Made by a program: the position numbers and the translations under genes. Positions 18,203-27,086 of a stretch of DNA of 64,000 nt are shown piece by piece. The notes under the pieces were generated by a model. That model made no database searches. It was not told the origin of the DNA and saw only the letters and a list, made by a program, of their open reading frames with translations. The stretch lies in contig JBEEOW010000001.1 in the NCBI GenBank assembly GCA_041191405.1, positions 186,001-250,000 of the forward strand, given 5' to 3'. This stretch comes from JBEEOW01 sp041191405. GTDB taxonomy: Bacteria; Bacteroidota; Bacteroidia; Cytophagales; UBA9547. Positions within the stretch are counted from its first letter, which is position 1; every line of letters begins with the position of its first letter.

Positions 18203-18775
18203 ATGCTAAATTTAGTATTGTTTGGCCCTCCAGGTGCAGGGAAAGGTACTCAAAGTCAATTACTTATTGAGAAATACCAATTAGTACATCTTTCTACAGG
18301 TGATTTGTTACGTGCTGAAATTGCAGCAGGTACTGAACTTGGTTTAAAGGCTAAATCATTAATGGATAATGGACAATTAGTACCAGACGAAGTTGTTATT
18401 GGTATGATTGATAATAAATTGAAATCAAATCCTGATGCAAAAGGGTTTATTTTTGATGGTTTCCCTCGTACAGTTCCACAAGCAGAAGCACTTGATGTAT
18501 TATTGACATCAAATAACTCAGCTATTTCAGGAATGATTGCCCTTGAAGTGAATGAAGAAGAATTAACAGCTCGTTTATTAGAAAGAGGTAAAACTTCGGG
18601 TAGAGCTGATGATCAAAATGAAGAATTAATCAGAAATAGAGTAAAAGAATACAATACTAAAACTGCACCTGTTGCTGATTATTACGCAAAACAAAACAAA
18701 TTTTGCGGAATTTACGGTATCGGTGAAATTGCTGAAATATTTAATCAAATTTCTGCAATAGTTGATAAATACTAG
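18203..18775 (+). CDS. adk: Adenylate kinase
   Basis: 190 residues. P-loop GPPGAGKGT at the N-terminus, NMP-binding LSTGDLLRAEI, GFPRT, and a short LID (ERGKTSGRADD) without zinc cysteines, the short form usual in Bacteroidota. It interconverts ATP+AMP and 2 ADP. It follows the TonB-like gene after 36 bases and is closed by a terminator. Confidence 0.97.
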   Translation: MLNLVLFGPPGAGKGTQSQLLIEKYQLVHLSTGDLLRAEIAAGTELGLKAKSLMDNGQLVPDEVVIGMIDNKLKSNPDAKGFIFDGFPRTVPQAEALDVLLTSNNSAISGMIALEVNEEELTARLLERGKTSGRADDQNEELIRNRVKEYNTKTAPVADYYAKQNKFCGIYGIGEIAEIFNQISAIVDKY

Positions 18776-18791
18776 TAATGAATAACATAGA

Positions 18792-18831
18792 AGCGAAAAG
18801 AGGTTATTTGTAATCTTTTTTCGCTTTTTTT
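18792..18831 (+). terminator. Terminator after adk
   Basis: AGCGAAAAGAGGTTA pairs, with G-T pairs, to TAATCTTTTTTCGCT, followed by a run of T. Confidence 0.85.
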
Positions 18832-18900
18832 GTGTTTAAATACTCTTTAAAGCTTGTTTTGAAAGATTATTTTCATACCTTTGTAAAACAATTGCAAAAC

Positions 18901-18973
18901 GGTGTCGTAGCTCAGTTGGTAGAGCAAAGGACTGAAAATCCTTGTGTCGATGGTTCGATTCCATTCGACACCA
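18901..18973 (+). tRNA. tRNA-Phe (GAA)
   Basis: A 73-base cloverleaf: acceptor GGTGTCG/CGACACC, D arm GCTC-AGTTGGTA-GAGC, anticodon arm AAGGA-CTGAAAA-TCCTT with anticodon GAA, T arm GATGG-TTCGATT-CCATT, discriminator A. CCA is not encoded. A terminator hairpin follows. Confidence 0.96.
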
Positions 18974-18978
18974 CATTT

Positions 18979-19009
18979 AAAGGTTATCTTGAAAAAGGTA
19001 ACCTTTTTT
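18979..19009 (+). terminator. Terminator after tRNA-Phe
   Basis: AAAGGTTA (18979-18986) pairs with TAACCTTT (18999-19006), followed by T residues. Confidence 0.8.
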
Positions 19010-19030
19010 GTTTTTATAGATTTAAGTTTT

Positions 19031-20182
19031 TTAAAATAATAAATCTATCAAGTACTGTTTAGGAAGATTGAATATCGCAGAGAAAAATAAAAACACTTTT
19101 ATGTAATTCAATAGTTTAATTTTGTTGTTTTCTATTAATTGTGTTTCGCAGATGTGTAATAAGTAAAAGTAAATTGGTGCAGAAAATCCGACTAATATTC
19201 TATCATCAAAACTTACTTTTTGAATGATAAAATGTGTGAAAAATACAAATCCAAAATATATAAATGTTATAATTAAAATGATTTTAAGTTTTTGATTAAT
19301 TTTTATTTTAATGTTTTTGAAAGTTAAATAACATAAAATTGCTTGTACTCCATTAATTATAATAAAAAGTATTGAGTCGATTAGGGTTAGAAAGTTTATT
19401 TTTTTAGCAATAAATAGTAGGTTACTAGTTTCAAATATGAATTTCTGAATGATAGTATTTACTTCAGTAGGAAATACTACACTTCTTGGGTGTCCTGTTG
19501 GATGTCCGACTTGGAAATAGTTAAAAGTAAGGTATGCTAACACTAGGAATGTTGATAATGTAGTACTAATAATGAAATGTTTATTCGTTTTATTATCAAT
19601 TTTATTCCAAAAATAGATTGTGAAAAATAAATTTATTACTAAATAAATAAATGAGGAATATCGAGTAAGGTTTAAACCAAATAAGCTGATAATTAAAAGA
19701 GAAGTAAATATCCAATTACTACCATTTTTTGAAATTTGAATAATTGTGTAAATGTATAATAATAAAAGTGGAGTTGAGAGGCATTCAGACCAAGTATGGC
19801 TATATATTTCTAATAATGAGTAACTTCCAAAATAGAATACAGGAAGGTTTGTGTTTTTGTTGAAAAGTATATTGATCAAAATAATTGAAATGCCTAGTAG
19901 AAATAAGTTTAGAATTTTCGATGCCCAAATAACTTCAATGTGGGTTATTTTTGATGTTAATGCGATTAAGCTTGGGTAGGCGAGAGGCCAATAAGAGAAA
20001 AAAGTGCCACTAGTTGATTTTGCTCCATTACCTTGAAGTAAATTTCTTGCTGCGGTTAAGTATTCAATTGAATCAGGTGTGATATACTGGTATTTTTCAA
20101 TCTGAATTCGAAATACAATAATACATGAAATGAATATGAAAAAAAGTATTTGTTGGTAATATACTTGTAAAAATGATTTCAT
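19031..20182 (-). CDS. Polytopic membrane protein, GT-C glycosyltransferase-like
   Basis: 383 residues with about nine or ten hydrophobic helices. Near the N-terminus, after the first helix, it has PDSIEYLTAARNLLQGNG, the short acidic loop typical of ArnT/PMT-type (GT39/GT83) lipid-linked sugar transferases. No downstream catalytic motif is diagnostic, so substrate is unknown. It stands alone between two tRNA genes and converges on tRNA-Phe. Its codon use is as AT-rich as its neighbours. Confidence 0.65.
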   Translation of the reverse strand: MKSFLQVYYQQILFFIFISCIIVFRIQIEKYQYITPDSIEYLTAARNLLQGNGAKSTSGTFFSYWPLAYPSLIALTSKITHIEVIWASKILNLFLLGISIILINILFNKNTNLPVFYFGSYSLLEIYSHTWSECLSTPLLLLYIYTIIQISKNGSNWIFTSLLIISLFGLNLTRYSSFIYLVINLFFTIYFWNKIDNKTNKHFIISTTLSTFLVLAYLTFNYFQVGHPTGHPRSVVFPTEVNTIIQKFIFETSNLLFIAKKINFLTLIDSILFIIINGVQAILCYLTFKNIKIKINQKLKIILIITFIYFGFVFFTHFIIQKVSFDDRILVGFSAPIYFYLLHICETQLIENNKIKLLNYIKVFLFFSAIFNLPKQYLIDLLF

Positions 20183-20209
20183 ATAAAGATTGAATTTAGC
20201 TTTAAATGA

Positions 20210-20247
20210 AAAAAGCCTAAAATAAGTTAAATTATTTTAGGCTTTTT
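20210..20247. terminator. Bidirectional hairpin beside tRNA-Arg
   Basis: A perfect 16-bp stem (20210-20225 with 20232-20247) with a 6-base loop and A/T tracts on both sides. It lies just 3' of the minus-strand tRNA-Arg and most likely terminates it. Confidence 0.88.
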
Positions 20248-20256
20248 AATTAAATG

Positions 20257-20330
20257 TGAACTCGAAGGGAGTCGAACCCCTAACCTCCTGAGCCGTAATC
20301 AGGTGCTCTATCCAATTAAGCTACGAGTCC
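20257..20330 (-). tRNA. tRNA-Arg (ACG)
   Basis: 74 bases on the minus strand: acceptor GGACTCG/CGAGTTC with one G-T pair, D arm closing GCTT...GAGC, anticodon arm CCTGA-TTACGGC-TCAGG giving anticodon ACG (read as ICG), T arm AGGGG-TTCGACT-CCCTT, discriminator A. CCA is not encoded. Confidence 0.95.
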
Positions 20331-20513
20331 ATTATTTCGCCCATTCATCTAATGGGACTGCAAACATACGGCTTTATTTTATATAATCAAATTTTATGTC
20401 TGAATTTTTATTGGGTATTTTAGTTTGTATTTTAATCGTGTAATAATCAGTTGTTTTTTTGCTGATTTTTTTAAATACTATCTTTTATTAAAACTAATTT
20501 TATTTATAATCGT

Positions 20514-20521
20514 TAGCTTTG
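20514..20521 (+). promoter_or_regulatory. Possible promoter -7 element
   Basis: TAGCTTTG fits TAnnTTTG. Transcription from it would start near 20528, excluding the ATG at 20523 and supporting ATG 20544 for the next gene. Confidence 0.4.
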
Positions 20522-20543
20522 TTTGTTAAAATTTTATTCATCT

Positions 20544-21833
20544 ATGATTATAAAATATATTTATATTAAAATTAAATGTATTTTTATATTAATTTGTTTT
20601 TATTTGTTTTCTTTGATTGTAGCTGCACAAGGAAGATTAAATTTAAATAATAATGCGTTTATTAGAATAAATGGAGGTAGTTTAAGTACAACCGCTTATT
20701 TGGTTATAGATAATAATGCTAGCAATGCTATTTCTACACTAGGTACTGGTGGAAATATAGTTTCTGAGGGAGAATATAATAAAGTTAAGTGGAGAATTGG
20801 AACCTCAACTAATTCTTATACAGTACCTTTAACTGATGCTTCAGCTAATAAAATTCCTCTCGCAGTTTCTGTTACTGATGCAGGTGTTGGAACAAATGGT
20901 AATATTTTATTTTCAACTATTCCTGGAGCAAATTTTGACAATTCGACCTATTTACCAAGTGATGTTACCGATGTTAACCGTTTAGGGTCAAATAATTCAA
21001 GTAAAGTTGTTGATAGATTTTGGATTATTGATCCTCAAAATTTTACTTCAAAACCAGATGTAACTTTATCATTTACTTATGTTGATGCAGAAGTAACTCA
21101 AATTGGTAATAATATTACACCTGCTAATTTACAAGCTCAAAGGTTTTCATCTTCAGATGGTTGGAATGATTTTTCACCTTCAGGAACTGTAAATACGACA
21201 ACTAAAATTGTTTCAAATATTGTTGTTTCTAAAGCTCAATTTTCTCGATCGTGGACATTAGTTGATAATTCCTCTCCATTACCTGTTCATTTATTGTACT
21301 TTAAAACTAAATGTTTTGAAGATAAAATACAATTTCTGTGGACAACAACTGATGAATTTGATAATGATTATTTTGTTTTAGAAAAGAGTAAAAATAATAT
21401 ACAATTTGAAAAGTTGGATTCAGTAAATGCAATTGAAAATTCAAAAAATTTAAATTTTTATGAGTTTAATGTTAATAAATATATAGTTAATCAATATCAT
21501 TATTTTAGACTTACACAGTTTGATTTAAATAAAAAAATGACTGTGTATAATTCTATTTTTTGTAATTGTTCCAATGAAAATCAACAAGTATATTTTAGGA
21601 TTTCTAATTTAAATAATAATCAATTACTTGTGAATAGCTTTGTTGAAGTAATAGATAATTATGAAATATCTATTTTTAATGCCACTGGATTGCTTTTGTA
21701 TCAAACAGAAAAATCACTAACAATTGGAAGTAATATTTTTGAATTACCTAAAATTATGAACATACCAGGTATATATTTTATTTCTTTTAGTGGTGGAAAT
21801 CAGAAAATTACTCAAAAAATTATTATTGAATAA
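20544..21833 (+). CDS. Secreted protein with T9SS type A sorting domain
   Basis: 429 residues from ATG 20544 (an upstream ATG at 20523 would add seven). Hydrophobic signal peptide ending VAAQ at about residue 29. Residues 30-250 form a beta-rich region with Asn/Thr-rich strands. Residues 260-350 look like a fibronectin/Ig-type module, with LPVHLLYFKTKCFEDKIQF as a common linker start in Bacteroidota exported proteins. The last 75 residues are a type A C-terminal domain (ISIFNATGLLLYQ ... IPGIYFISFSGGNQK), marking export by T9SS and surface anchoring or release. Ligand unknown. The S74 gene follows after 8 bases. Confidence 0.82.
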   Translation: MIIKYIYIKIKCIFILICFYLFSLIVAAQGRLNLNNNAFIRINGGSLSTTAYLVIDNNASNAISTLGTGGNIVSEGEYNKVKWRIGTSTNSYTVPLTDASANKIPLAVSVTDAGVGTNGNILFSTIPGANFDNSTYLPSDVTDVNRLGSNNSSKVVDRFWIIDPQNFTSKPDVTLSFTYVDAEVTQIGNNITPANLQAQRFSSSDGWNDFSPSGTVNTTTKIVSNIVVSKAQFSRSWTLVDNSSPLPVHLLYFKTKCFEDKIQFLWTTTDEFDNDYFVLEKSKNNIQFEKLDSVNAIENSKNLNFYEFNVNKYIVNQYHYFRLTQFDLNKKMTVYNSIFCNCSNENQQVYFRISNLNNNQLLVNSFVEVIDNYEISIFNATGLLLYQTEKSLTIGSNIFELPKIMNIPGIYFISFSGGNQKITQKIIIE

Positions 21834-21841
21834 TTATTTAT

Positions 21842-23458
21842 ATGTTAAGAAAATTATCATCAATTTTAGCATTATCTATTTATATTTTAAGTGCTAATGC
21901 TCAAAACGTAAGTATCAATACAGATGGCACAGCCGCAGATGCTTCAGCAATGTTAGAAGTAAAGTCAACTAATTCTGGATTTTTAGCACCACGAATGACC
22001 GCTGCTCAAAGAGTTGCAATTTCATCACCAGCCACTGGTTTAATGGTATATCAAACAGATGGTACAACAGGATTTTATGTTTATAATGGTTCTTGGGTGA
22101 AGGTGTTAGATGCAAGTACCGATTATTTACCACTTGCTGGAGGTACTTTAACAGGAACTTTAAATGGCACAGATGCTGTTTTTAGCAGTGATATCTCTGC
22201 AAATACACTCACTTTGGGTTTAGGAAATAGTTCTGTAGCTAGTAACACTGCTATTGGTTATCATGCTTTAAATGCCAACACATCAGGTTATGAAAATGCT
22301 TCGCTTGGTTATCAATCATTGGTGAATAATACTGATGGTGTTGGAAATACAGGTCTTGGTTTTCAAAGTTTGTTTCATAACACAAGTGGTACCTACAATA
22401 CTGCAATCGGAGATAAATCATTACATGAAAATACCACAGGCGGTTCCAATATTTCAATGGGTTATTTATCATTATATACTAATACAACAGGAGGAAACAA
22501 TGTAGGCTTAGGTTTAAATGCTTTGTATAGCAATGAAACTGGAGCTAATAATGTAGCAGTTGGTCATAGTGCAATGAGTACAAATGTTATAGGTACAAAT
22601 AATACTACTGTTGGTTATCAATCAGATGTATTTACAGGCGGCTTGACTAATGCAACTGCTATTGGTTATGGAGCTACGGTTACAACAAGTAATACTATTC
22701 AGTTGGGAAATGGAAGTGTTACAGATGTAATTACAAGCGGAAAACTTACATCTACTGGTTTAGTAAGTTCAAATCAAGTTTTAATAAATACATCTACGCC
22801 TGGAATTTATATGTTAGATGTGGTAGGTGATACACGCTTTACTGGTTCAGCAAGAGTGGAAGGAAGCGACAATACAAATAATAGGGCAAGTTTTGTTTAT
22901 GTTGGAGGTAAACCCAGTCCTGCAGTTTGGGAAACTGGAGTTGATGTAAATTCAAATGGAGGGGGAGATTTTTATTTTTATCAAGGCGGATGTTGCCCTA
23001 GAATGATTATTGATGAAAATGGACAGTTAGGATTAGGTACAACTACACCAAGCTATGCTTTGGATGTTCAAAATGGAGATATAAATGCATCAGGTTCAGT
23101 AAGAAGTGCTGGAGTGGCATTAACTTCTGATAAAAGATTAAAAAGAAATATTATTCCTTTAATAAATTCACTTGGAGTTATAAAACAATTAAATCCTGTG
23201 AGTTATGAGAAAAAATTTAGTAATGAAAATACAGATTATAATAAAAAAGAAATAGGTTTTATTGCCCAAGAAATTCAACAAATATTGCCAAATTTAGTTA
23301 CTGAAGGTAAAGATAAAGACAAAATTCTTTCAGTAGATTATATATCTTTGATTCCAATTTTAACTAAATCTATTCAAGAACAACAAGCACAAATTGAAGC
23401 ACAACAAATACAAATTGAGGAATTAAAGAAATTATTAGAAGGTTTAATTAAAAAGTAG
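21842..23458 (+). CDS. Fibre-like beta-roll protein with S74 self-cleaving chaperone domain
   Basis: 538 residues. Signal peptide to about residue 20 (SANAQ). Residues 130-270 hold 16-19 residue repeats of the NTAIGYHAL / NTGLGFQSL type, a left-handed beta-roll like YadA heads. The C-terminus (about 425-538) is a peptidase S74 intramolecular chaperone: SDKRLKRNI, then IGFIAQEIQQILP and VDYISLIPILTKSIQEQ, ending in a coiled coil. In phage endosialidases the chaperone cuts itself off at the Ser of this SDxR motif after trimerisation. It probably forms a trimeric surface fibre. Confidence 0.88.
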   Translation: MLRKLSSILALSIYILSANAQNVSINTDGTAADASAMLEVKSTNSGFLAPRMTAAQRVAISSPATGLMVYQTDGTTGFYVYNGSWVKVLDASTDYLPLAGGTLTGTLNGTDAVFSSDISANTLTLGLGNSSVASNTAIGYHALNANTSGYENASLGYQSLVNNTDGVGNTGLGFQSLFHNTSGTYNTAIGDKSLHENTTGGSNISMGYLSLYTNTTGGNNVGLGLNALYSNETGANNVAVGHSAMSTNVIGTNNTTVGYQSDVFTGGLTNATAIGYGATVTTSNTIQLGNGSVTDVITSGKLTSTGLVSSNQVLINTSTPGIYMLDVVGDTRFTGSARVEGSDNTNNRASFVYVGGKPSPAVWETGVDVNSNGGGDFYFYQGGCCPRMIIDENGQLGLGTTTPSYALDVQNGDINASGSVRSAGVALTSDKRLKRNIIPLINSLGVIKQLNPVSYEKKFSNENTDYNKKEIGFIAQEIQQILPNLVTEGKDKDKILSVDYISLIPILTKSIQEQQAQIEAQQIQIEELKKLLEGLIKK

Positions 23459-23690
23459 TTATTTATACTAAGTTTGATTTTGTCTTTGATTTATTAGAAA
23501 AAAGGATACAAATAACTTATTAAAATTACATTATTATCAAATGTGGCTTTTCTGTTCCCTTATTTCGCAATTTTATAAATTAAATTAAATTAAAAATCAA
23601 TTCTTTTATTAAATTGCGAGTTGAAATCAAAGTGAGCATATCAGCTTCTATATTTATTTATAAACCTTTAAAATTGTAAAGACTTCTACT
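23459..23690. other. acnB upstream region
   Basis: No gene. It holds an 8-bp inverted repeat, CGCAATTT (23566-23573) and AAATTGCG (23611-23618), 73 bases before the acnB start, which could be a regulator site. No good TAnnTTTG promoter was found. Confidence 0.35.
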
Positions 23691-26462
23691 ATGAGCATTT
23701 ATAAGGATTACCTTAAAGAAATCGAAGAACGTAAAGAACAAGGTCTTCACCCTAAGCCAATTGATGGTGCAGATTTACTTAGCGAAATCATTGCGCAAAT
23801 TAAAGATACAAATAACGAATATAGAGAAGATTCTCTTAAGTTTTTTATTTATAACACTATTCCTGGTACAACGAGTGCTGCTGGTGTTAAAGCCAAATTT
23901 TTAAAAGAAATCATTCTTGGACAATCTGTTGTAAAAGAAATTACTCCTGCTTTTGCTTTTGAATTATTATCTCACATGAAAGGTGGACCTTCAATTGAAG
24001 TGTTGTTAGACCTTGCTTTAGGTAATGATGCTGCAATTGCTAAACAAGCTGCCGCAGTGCTTAAAACGCAAGTATATTTATACGATGCTGATTTAGAGCG
24101 TATAAAAGTTGCATTCGAAGCTGGTAACGCAGTTGCAAAAGAAATAGTTGAAAGTTATGCACAAGCGGAGTTCTTTACAAAACTTCCTGATGTTCCAGAA
24201 GAAATAAAAGTAGTAACTTACATTGCTGGTGAAGGTGATATTTCTACAGATTTACTTTCTCCAGGTAACCAAGCACACTCTCGTTCAGATCGTGAGTTGC
24301 ATGGAAAATGTATGATTTCTGCACAAGCTCAAGAGGAAATTACAGCATTAAAAGCACAGCATCCTGATAAATCAGTAATGTTAATTGCTGAAAAAGGTAC
24401 AATGGGTGTTGGTTCATCAAGAATGTCAGGTGTGAACAACGTGGCACTTTGGGCTGGTAAACAAGCAAGTCCTTATGTACCATTTGTGAACTTTGCCCCA
24501 ATTGTTGGTGGTACAAACGGTATCTCTCCAATTTTCCTTACTACAGTTGATGTAACTGGTGGTATTGGTATCGACCTTAAAAACTGGGTTAAAAAATTGG
24601 ATGCTGACGGAAAACCTCTTCGTGATGCAAACGGTGATGTTATCCTTGAGCAAGCGTATTCAGTTGCAACTGGTACAGTGTTAACTATCAATACTAAAAC
24701 TAAAAAGCTTTACAATGGCGATAAAGAATTAATCGACATTTCTAAAGCATTTACTCCACAAAAAATGGAGTTTATCAAAGCGGGTGGTTCTTATGCTATC
24801 GTATTTGGTAAAAAAGTACAAACTTTTGCAGCGAAACTTTTAGGAATTAAAATTCCTTTGGTTTATGCGCCAGCAAAAGAAATTCATGTTGAAGGTCAAG
24901 GCTTAACAGCTGTTGAGAAAATATTTAACAGAAATGCAGTAGGTACAATTTCTGACAAAACTTTACATGCAGGATCTGATGTTCGTGTAACTGTAAATAT
25001 TGTTGGTTCTCAAGATACTACAGGTTTAATGACTGCCCAAGAATTGGAATCAATGGCTGCTACAGTTATTTCTCCAATTGTTGATGGTGCTTATCAATCT
25101 GGTTGTCACACTGCATCGGTTTGGGATAAAAAAGCACAAGCTAATATTCCTAAATTGATGAAATTTATGAATGATTTTGGTTTGATCACTGCTCGTGACC
25201 CAAAAGGCGTTTATCACTCAATGACAGACGTTATTCATAAAGTATTGAACGATATTACAGTGGATGATTGGGCTATCATTATTGGTGGTGACTCTCACAC
25301 ACGTATGTCTAAAGGTGTTGCTTTTGGTGCTGACTCAGGAACTGTTGCTTTAGCTTTAGCTACTGGTGAAGCTTCAATGCCAATTCCGGAATCGGTGAAA
25401 GTTACTTTCAAAGGTGCAATGAAAGAGTATATGGACTTCCGTGATGTTGTTCATGCTACACAAGCACAAATGCTTAAAAAATTCGGTGGTGAAAACGTAT
25501 TCCAAGGTAGAGTAATTGAAGTACATATTGGTACTTTAACTGCTGACCAAGCATTTACTTTCACTGACTGGACTGCAGAGATGAAAGCAAAAGCTTCAAT
25601 CTGTGTTTCTGAAGATGCTACTTTGATTGAATCATTGGAAATTGCGAAAAGCAGAATCCAAATAATGATTGACAAAGGAATGGATAACAGAAATAAAGTA
25701 TTACAAGGTTTAATTGATAAAGCAAACGCTAGAATTAATGAAATTAAGACTGGTACAAGACCTGCTTTAAAACCTGATGAAAATGCTAAATATTACGCAG
25801 AGGTTGAGGTTGACTTAGATTTAATTGCTGAGCCAATGATTGCTGACCCAGATGTTAATAATGCTGACGTATCAAAACGTTACACTCACGATACAATCCG
25901 TCCATTATCATACTATGGTGGTACTAAAAAAGTAGATTTAGGATTTATCGGTTCGTGTATGGTACACAAAGGCGATATGAAAATCCTTGCTCAAATGTTG
26001 AAAAACATCGAAGAGCAAAATGGCAAAGTTGAGTTTAAAGCACCTCTTGTAGTTGCTCCACCAACTTACAATATTGTGGATGAATTAAAAGCAGAAGGCG
26101 ACTGGGAAGTATTGCAAAAATATTCAGGTTTCGAATTTGACGACAATGCGCCTAAAGCTGCTGCTCGTACCTCTTACGAAAACATGTTATACCTTGAGCG
26201 TCCAGGTTGTAACTTGTGTATGGGTAACCAAGAAAAAGCTGAAAAAGGAGATACTGTAATGGCTACTTCAACTCGTTTATTCCAAGGACGTGTAGTTGAA
26301 GATGCTGAAGGTAAAAAAGGAGAGTCATTACTTTCTTCTACACCTGTTGTAGTTCTTTCAACAGTATTAGGTAGAACACCAACTATTGAGGAATATACTG
26401 CTGCTGTGAAAGGAATTAACCTAACTAAGTTTACTCCAAGTAATTTAAAGTTAGTTCATTAA
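23691..26462 (+). CDS. acnB: Bifunctional aconitate hydratase 2 / 2-methylisocitrate dehydratase
   Basis: 923 residues, AcnB type: an N-terminal HEAT-like domain (MSIYKDYLKEIEERKEQGLHPKPIDG) comes before the catalytic domains, unlike AcnA. [4Fe-4S] ligands are visible as Cys in GSCMVHKGD and in RPGCNLCMGNQ. GGDSHTRMSKGVAFGADSGT and ATSTRLFQGR are substrate-site motifs. It converts citrate to isocitrate in the TCA cycle and can act on 2-methylisocitrate. It is some 55 residues longer than E. coli AcnB, with extra length mainly in the middle. Single-gene unit with its own terminator. Confidence 0.96.
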   Translation: MSIYKDYLKEIEERKEQGLHPKPIDGADLLSEIIAQIKDTNNEYREDSLKFFIYNTIPGTTSAAGVKAKFLKEIILGQSVVKEITPAFAFELLSHMKGGPSIEVLLDLALGNDAAIAKQAAAVLKTQVYLYDADLERIKVAFEAGNAVAKEIVESYAQAEFFTKLPDVPEEIKVVTYIAGEGDISTDLLSPGNQAHSRSDRELHGKCMISAQAQEEITALKAQHPDKSVMLIAEKGTMGVGSSRMSGVNNVALWAGKQASPYVPFVNFAPIVGGTNGISPIFLTTVDVTGGIGIDLKNWVKKLDADGKPLRDANGDVILEQAYSVATGTVLTINTKTKKLYNGDKELIDISKAFTPQKMEFIKAGGSYAIVFGKKVQTFAAKLLGIKIPLVYAPAKEIHVEGQGLTAVEKIFNRNAVGTISDKTLHAGSDVRVTVNIVGSQDTTGLMTAQELESMAATVISPIVDGAYQSGCHTASVWDKKAQANIPKLMKFMNDFGLITARDPKGVYHSMTDVIHKVLNDITVDDWAIIIGGDSHTRMSKGVAFGADSGTVALALATGEASMPIPESVKVTFKGAMKEYMDFRDVVHATQAQMLKKFGGENVFQGRVIEVHIGTLTADQAFTFTDWTAEMKAKASICVSEDATLIESLEIAKSRIQIMIDKGMDNRNKVLQGLIDKANARINEIKTGTRPALKPDENAKYYAEVEVDLDLIAEPMIADPDVNNADVSKRYTHDTIRPLSYYGGTKKVDLGFIGSCMVHKGDMKILAQMLKNIEEQNGKVEFKAPLVVAPPTYNIVDELKAEGDWEVLQKYSGFEFDDNAPKAAARTSYENMLYLERPGCNLCMGNQEKAEKGDTVMATSTRLFQGRVVEDAEGKKGESLLSSTPVVVLSTVLGRTPTIEEYTAAVKGINLTKFTPSNLKLVH

Positions 26463-26488
26463 GAATTAATTAAATATATAATAAATTC

Positions 26489-26524
26489 AAAGCGACATTC
26501 TTGAAAAAGGGTGTCGCTTTTTTT
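26489..26524 (+). terminator. Terminator after acnB
   Basis: AAAGCGACA (26489-26497) pairs with TGTCGCTTT (26512-26520), followed by T residues. Confidence 0.9.
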
Positions 26525-26563
26525 AATGAAAATTTTGGTTAACTTTTTGTAAATAAGAATTGT

Positions 26564-26740
26564 ATGGAAAATTCTAACTATGTTTTAATGTCAGGTAATT
26601 AGCCAACTGACGAACAACTTAGTTTTTTAATGAAAGAAGTACTCGTTGACGTAAAAAGTAGGGCGGATTTGGCAGAGTTAAAATTTAAACAAATTTTAAC
26701 TCAAAATATTACATTGGTTTTAAGTAAATACAAAAAATAA
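26564..26740 (+). pseudogene. Broken small antitoxin-like gene
   Basis: The frame from ATG 26564 reads MENSNYVLMSGN, hits a TAG at 26600-26602, and continues without further stops as PTDEQLSFLMKEVLV ... TLVLSKYKK to TAA 26738-26740. Without that stop it would be a 58-residue protein ending just before the zeta-like toxin remnant. A downstream ATG (26630) could still give 36 residues. Role as antitoxin is inferred only from its position. Confidence 0.55.
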
Positions 26741-26741
26741 G

Positions 26742-27013
26742 TTGAATGCTGAAAAACCAACTTTGATTGTAATTGCAGGTCCAAATGGCTCCGGCAAACT
26801 TCAATTACATCATGTTTATTAAAACATGATTGGATTAATAATTGTATTTATATCAATCCAGATGAGATTGGTCAAAATAAATTTGGCGATTGGAATTTAA
26901 AAGAAAATGTAATAAAAACTGCCGAATACGCTACTGAATTAAGGTATCAATGTATTGAAAATAAAGATCGTGTTTTTAATTTTAATAGTTATTACAAATC
27001 TGTATTAATTTAA
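26742..27013 (+). pseudogene. Zeta-toxin family gene remnant, frameshifted and truncated
   Basis: The frame from TTG 26742 encodes LNAEKPTLIVIAGPNGSGK, a P-loop opening typical of zeta-type toxins. A one-base loss around 26800 then shifts the frame. The shifted frame continues as TSITSCLLKHDW ... IYINPDEIGQNKFGDWN ... AEYATELRYQCIENK, all typical of this family, and ends at TAA about 27013. The C-terminal half, including the rest of the kinase fold, is missing. Zeta toxins phosphorylate UDP-N-acetylglucosamine in studied members. This copy must be inactive. Confidence 0.78.
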
Positions 27014-27086
27014 TAATTTTCTTTAATTTCTAATATTCTTTTTAAATTGTGTAAATATTAATTTACCATATATTGCATCAATTTTC

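Noticed and set aside
18832..19062. Frame overlapping tRNA-Phe
   Set aside because: It runs across the tRNA and two terminators, so it is not a gene.
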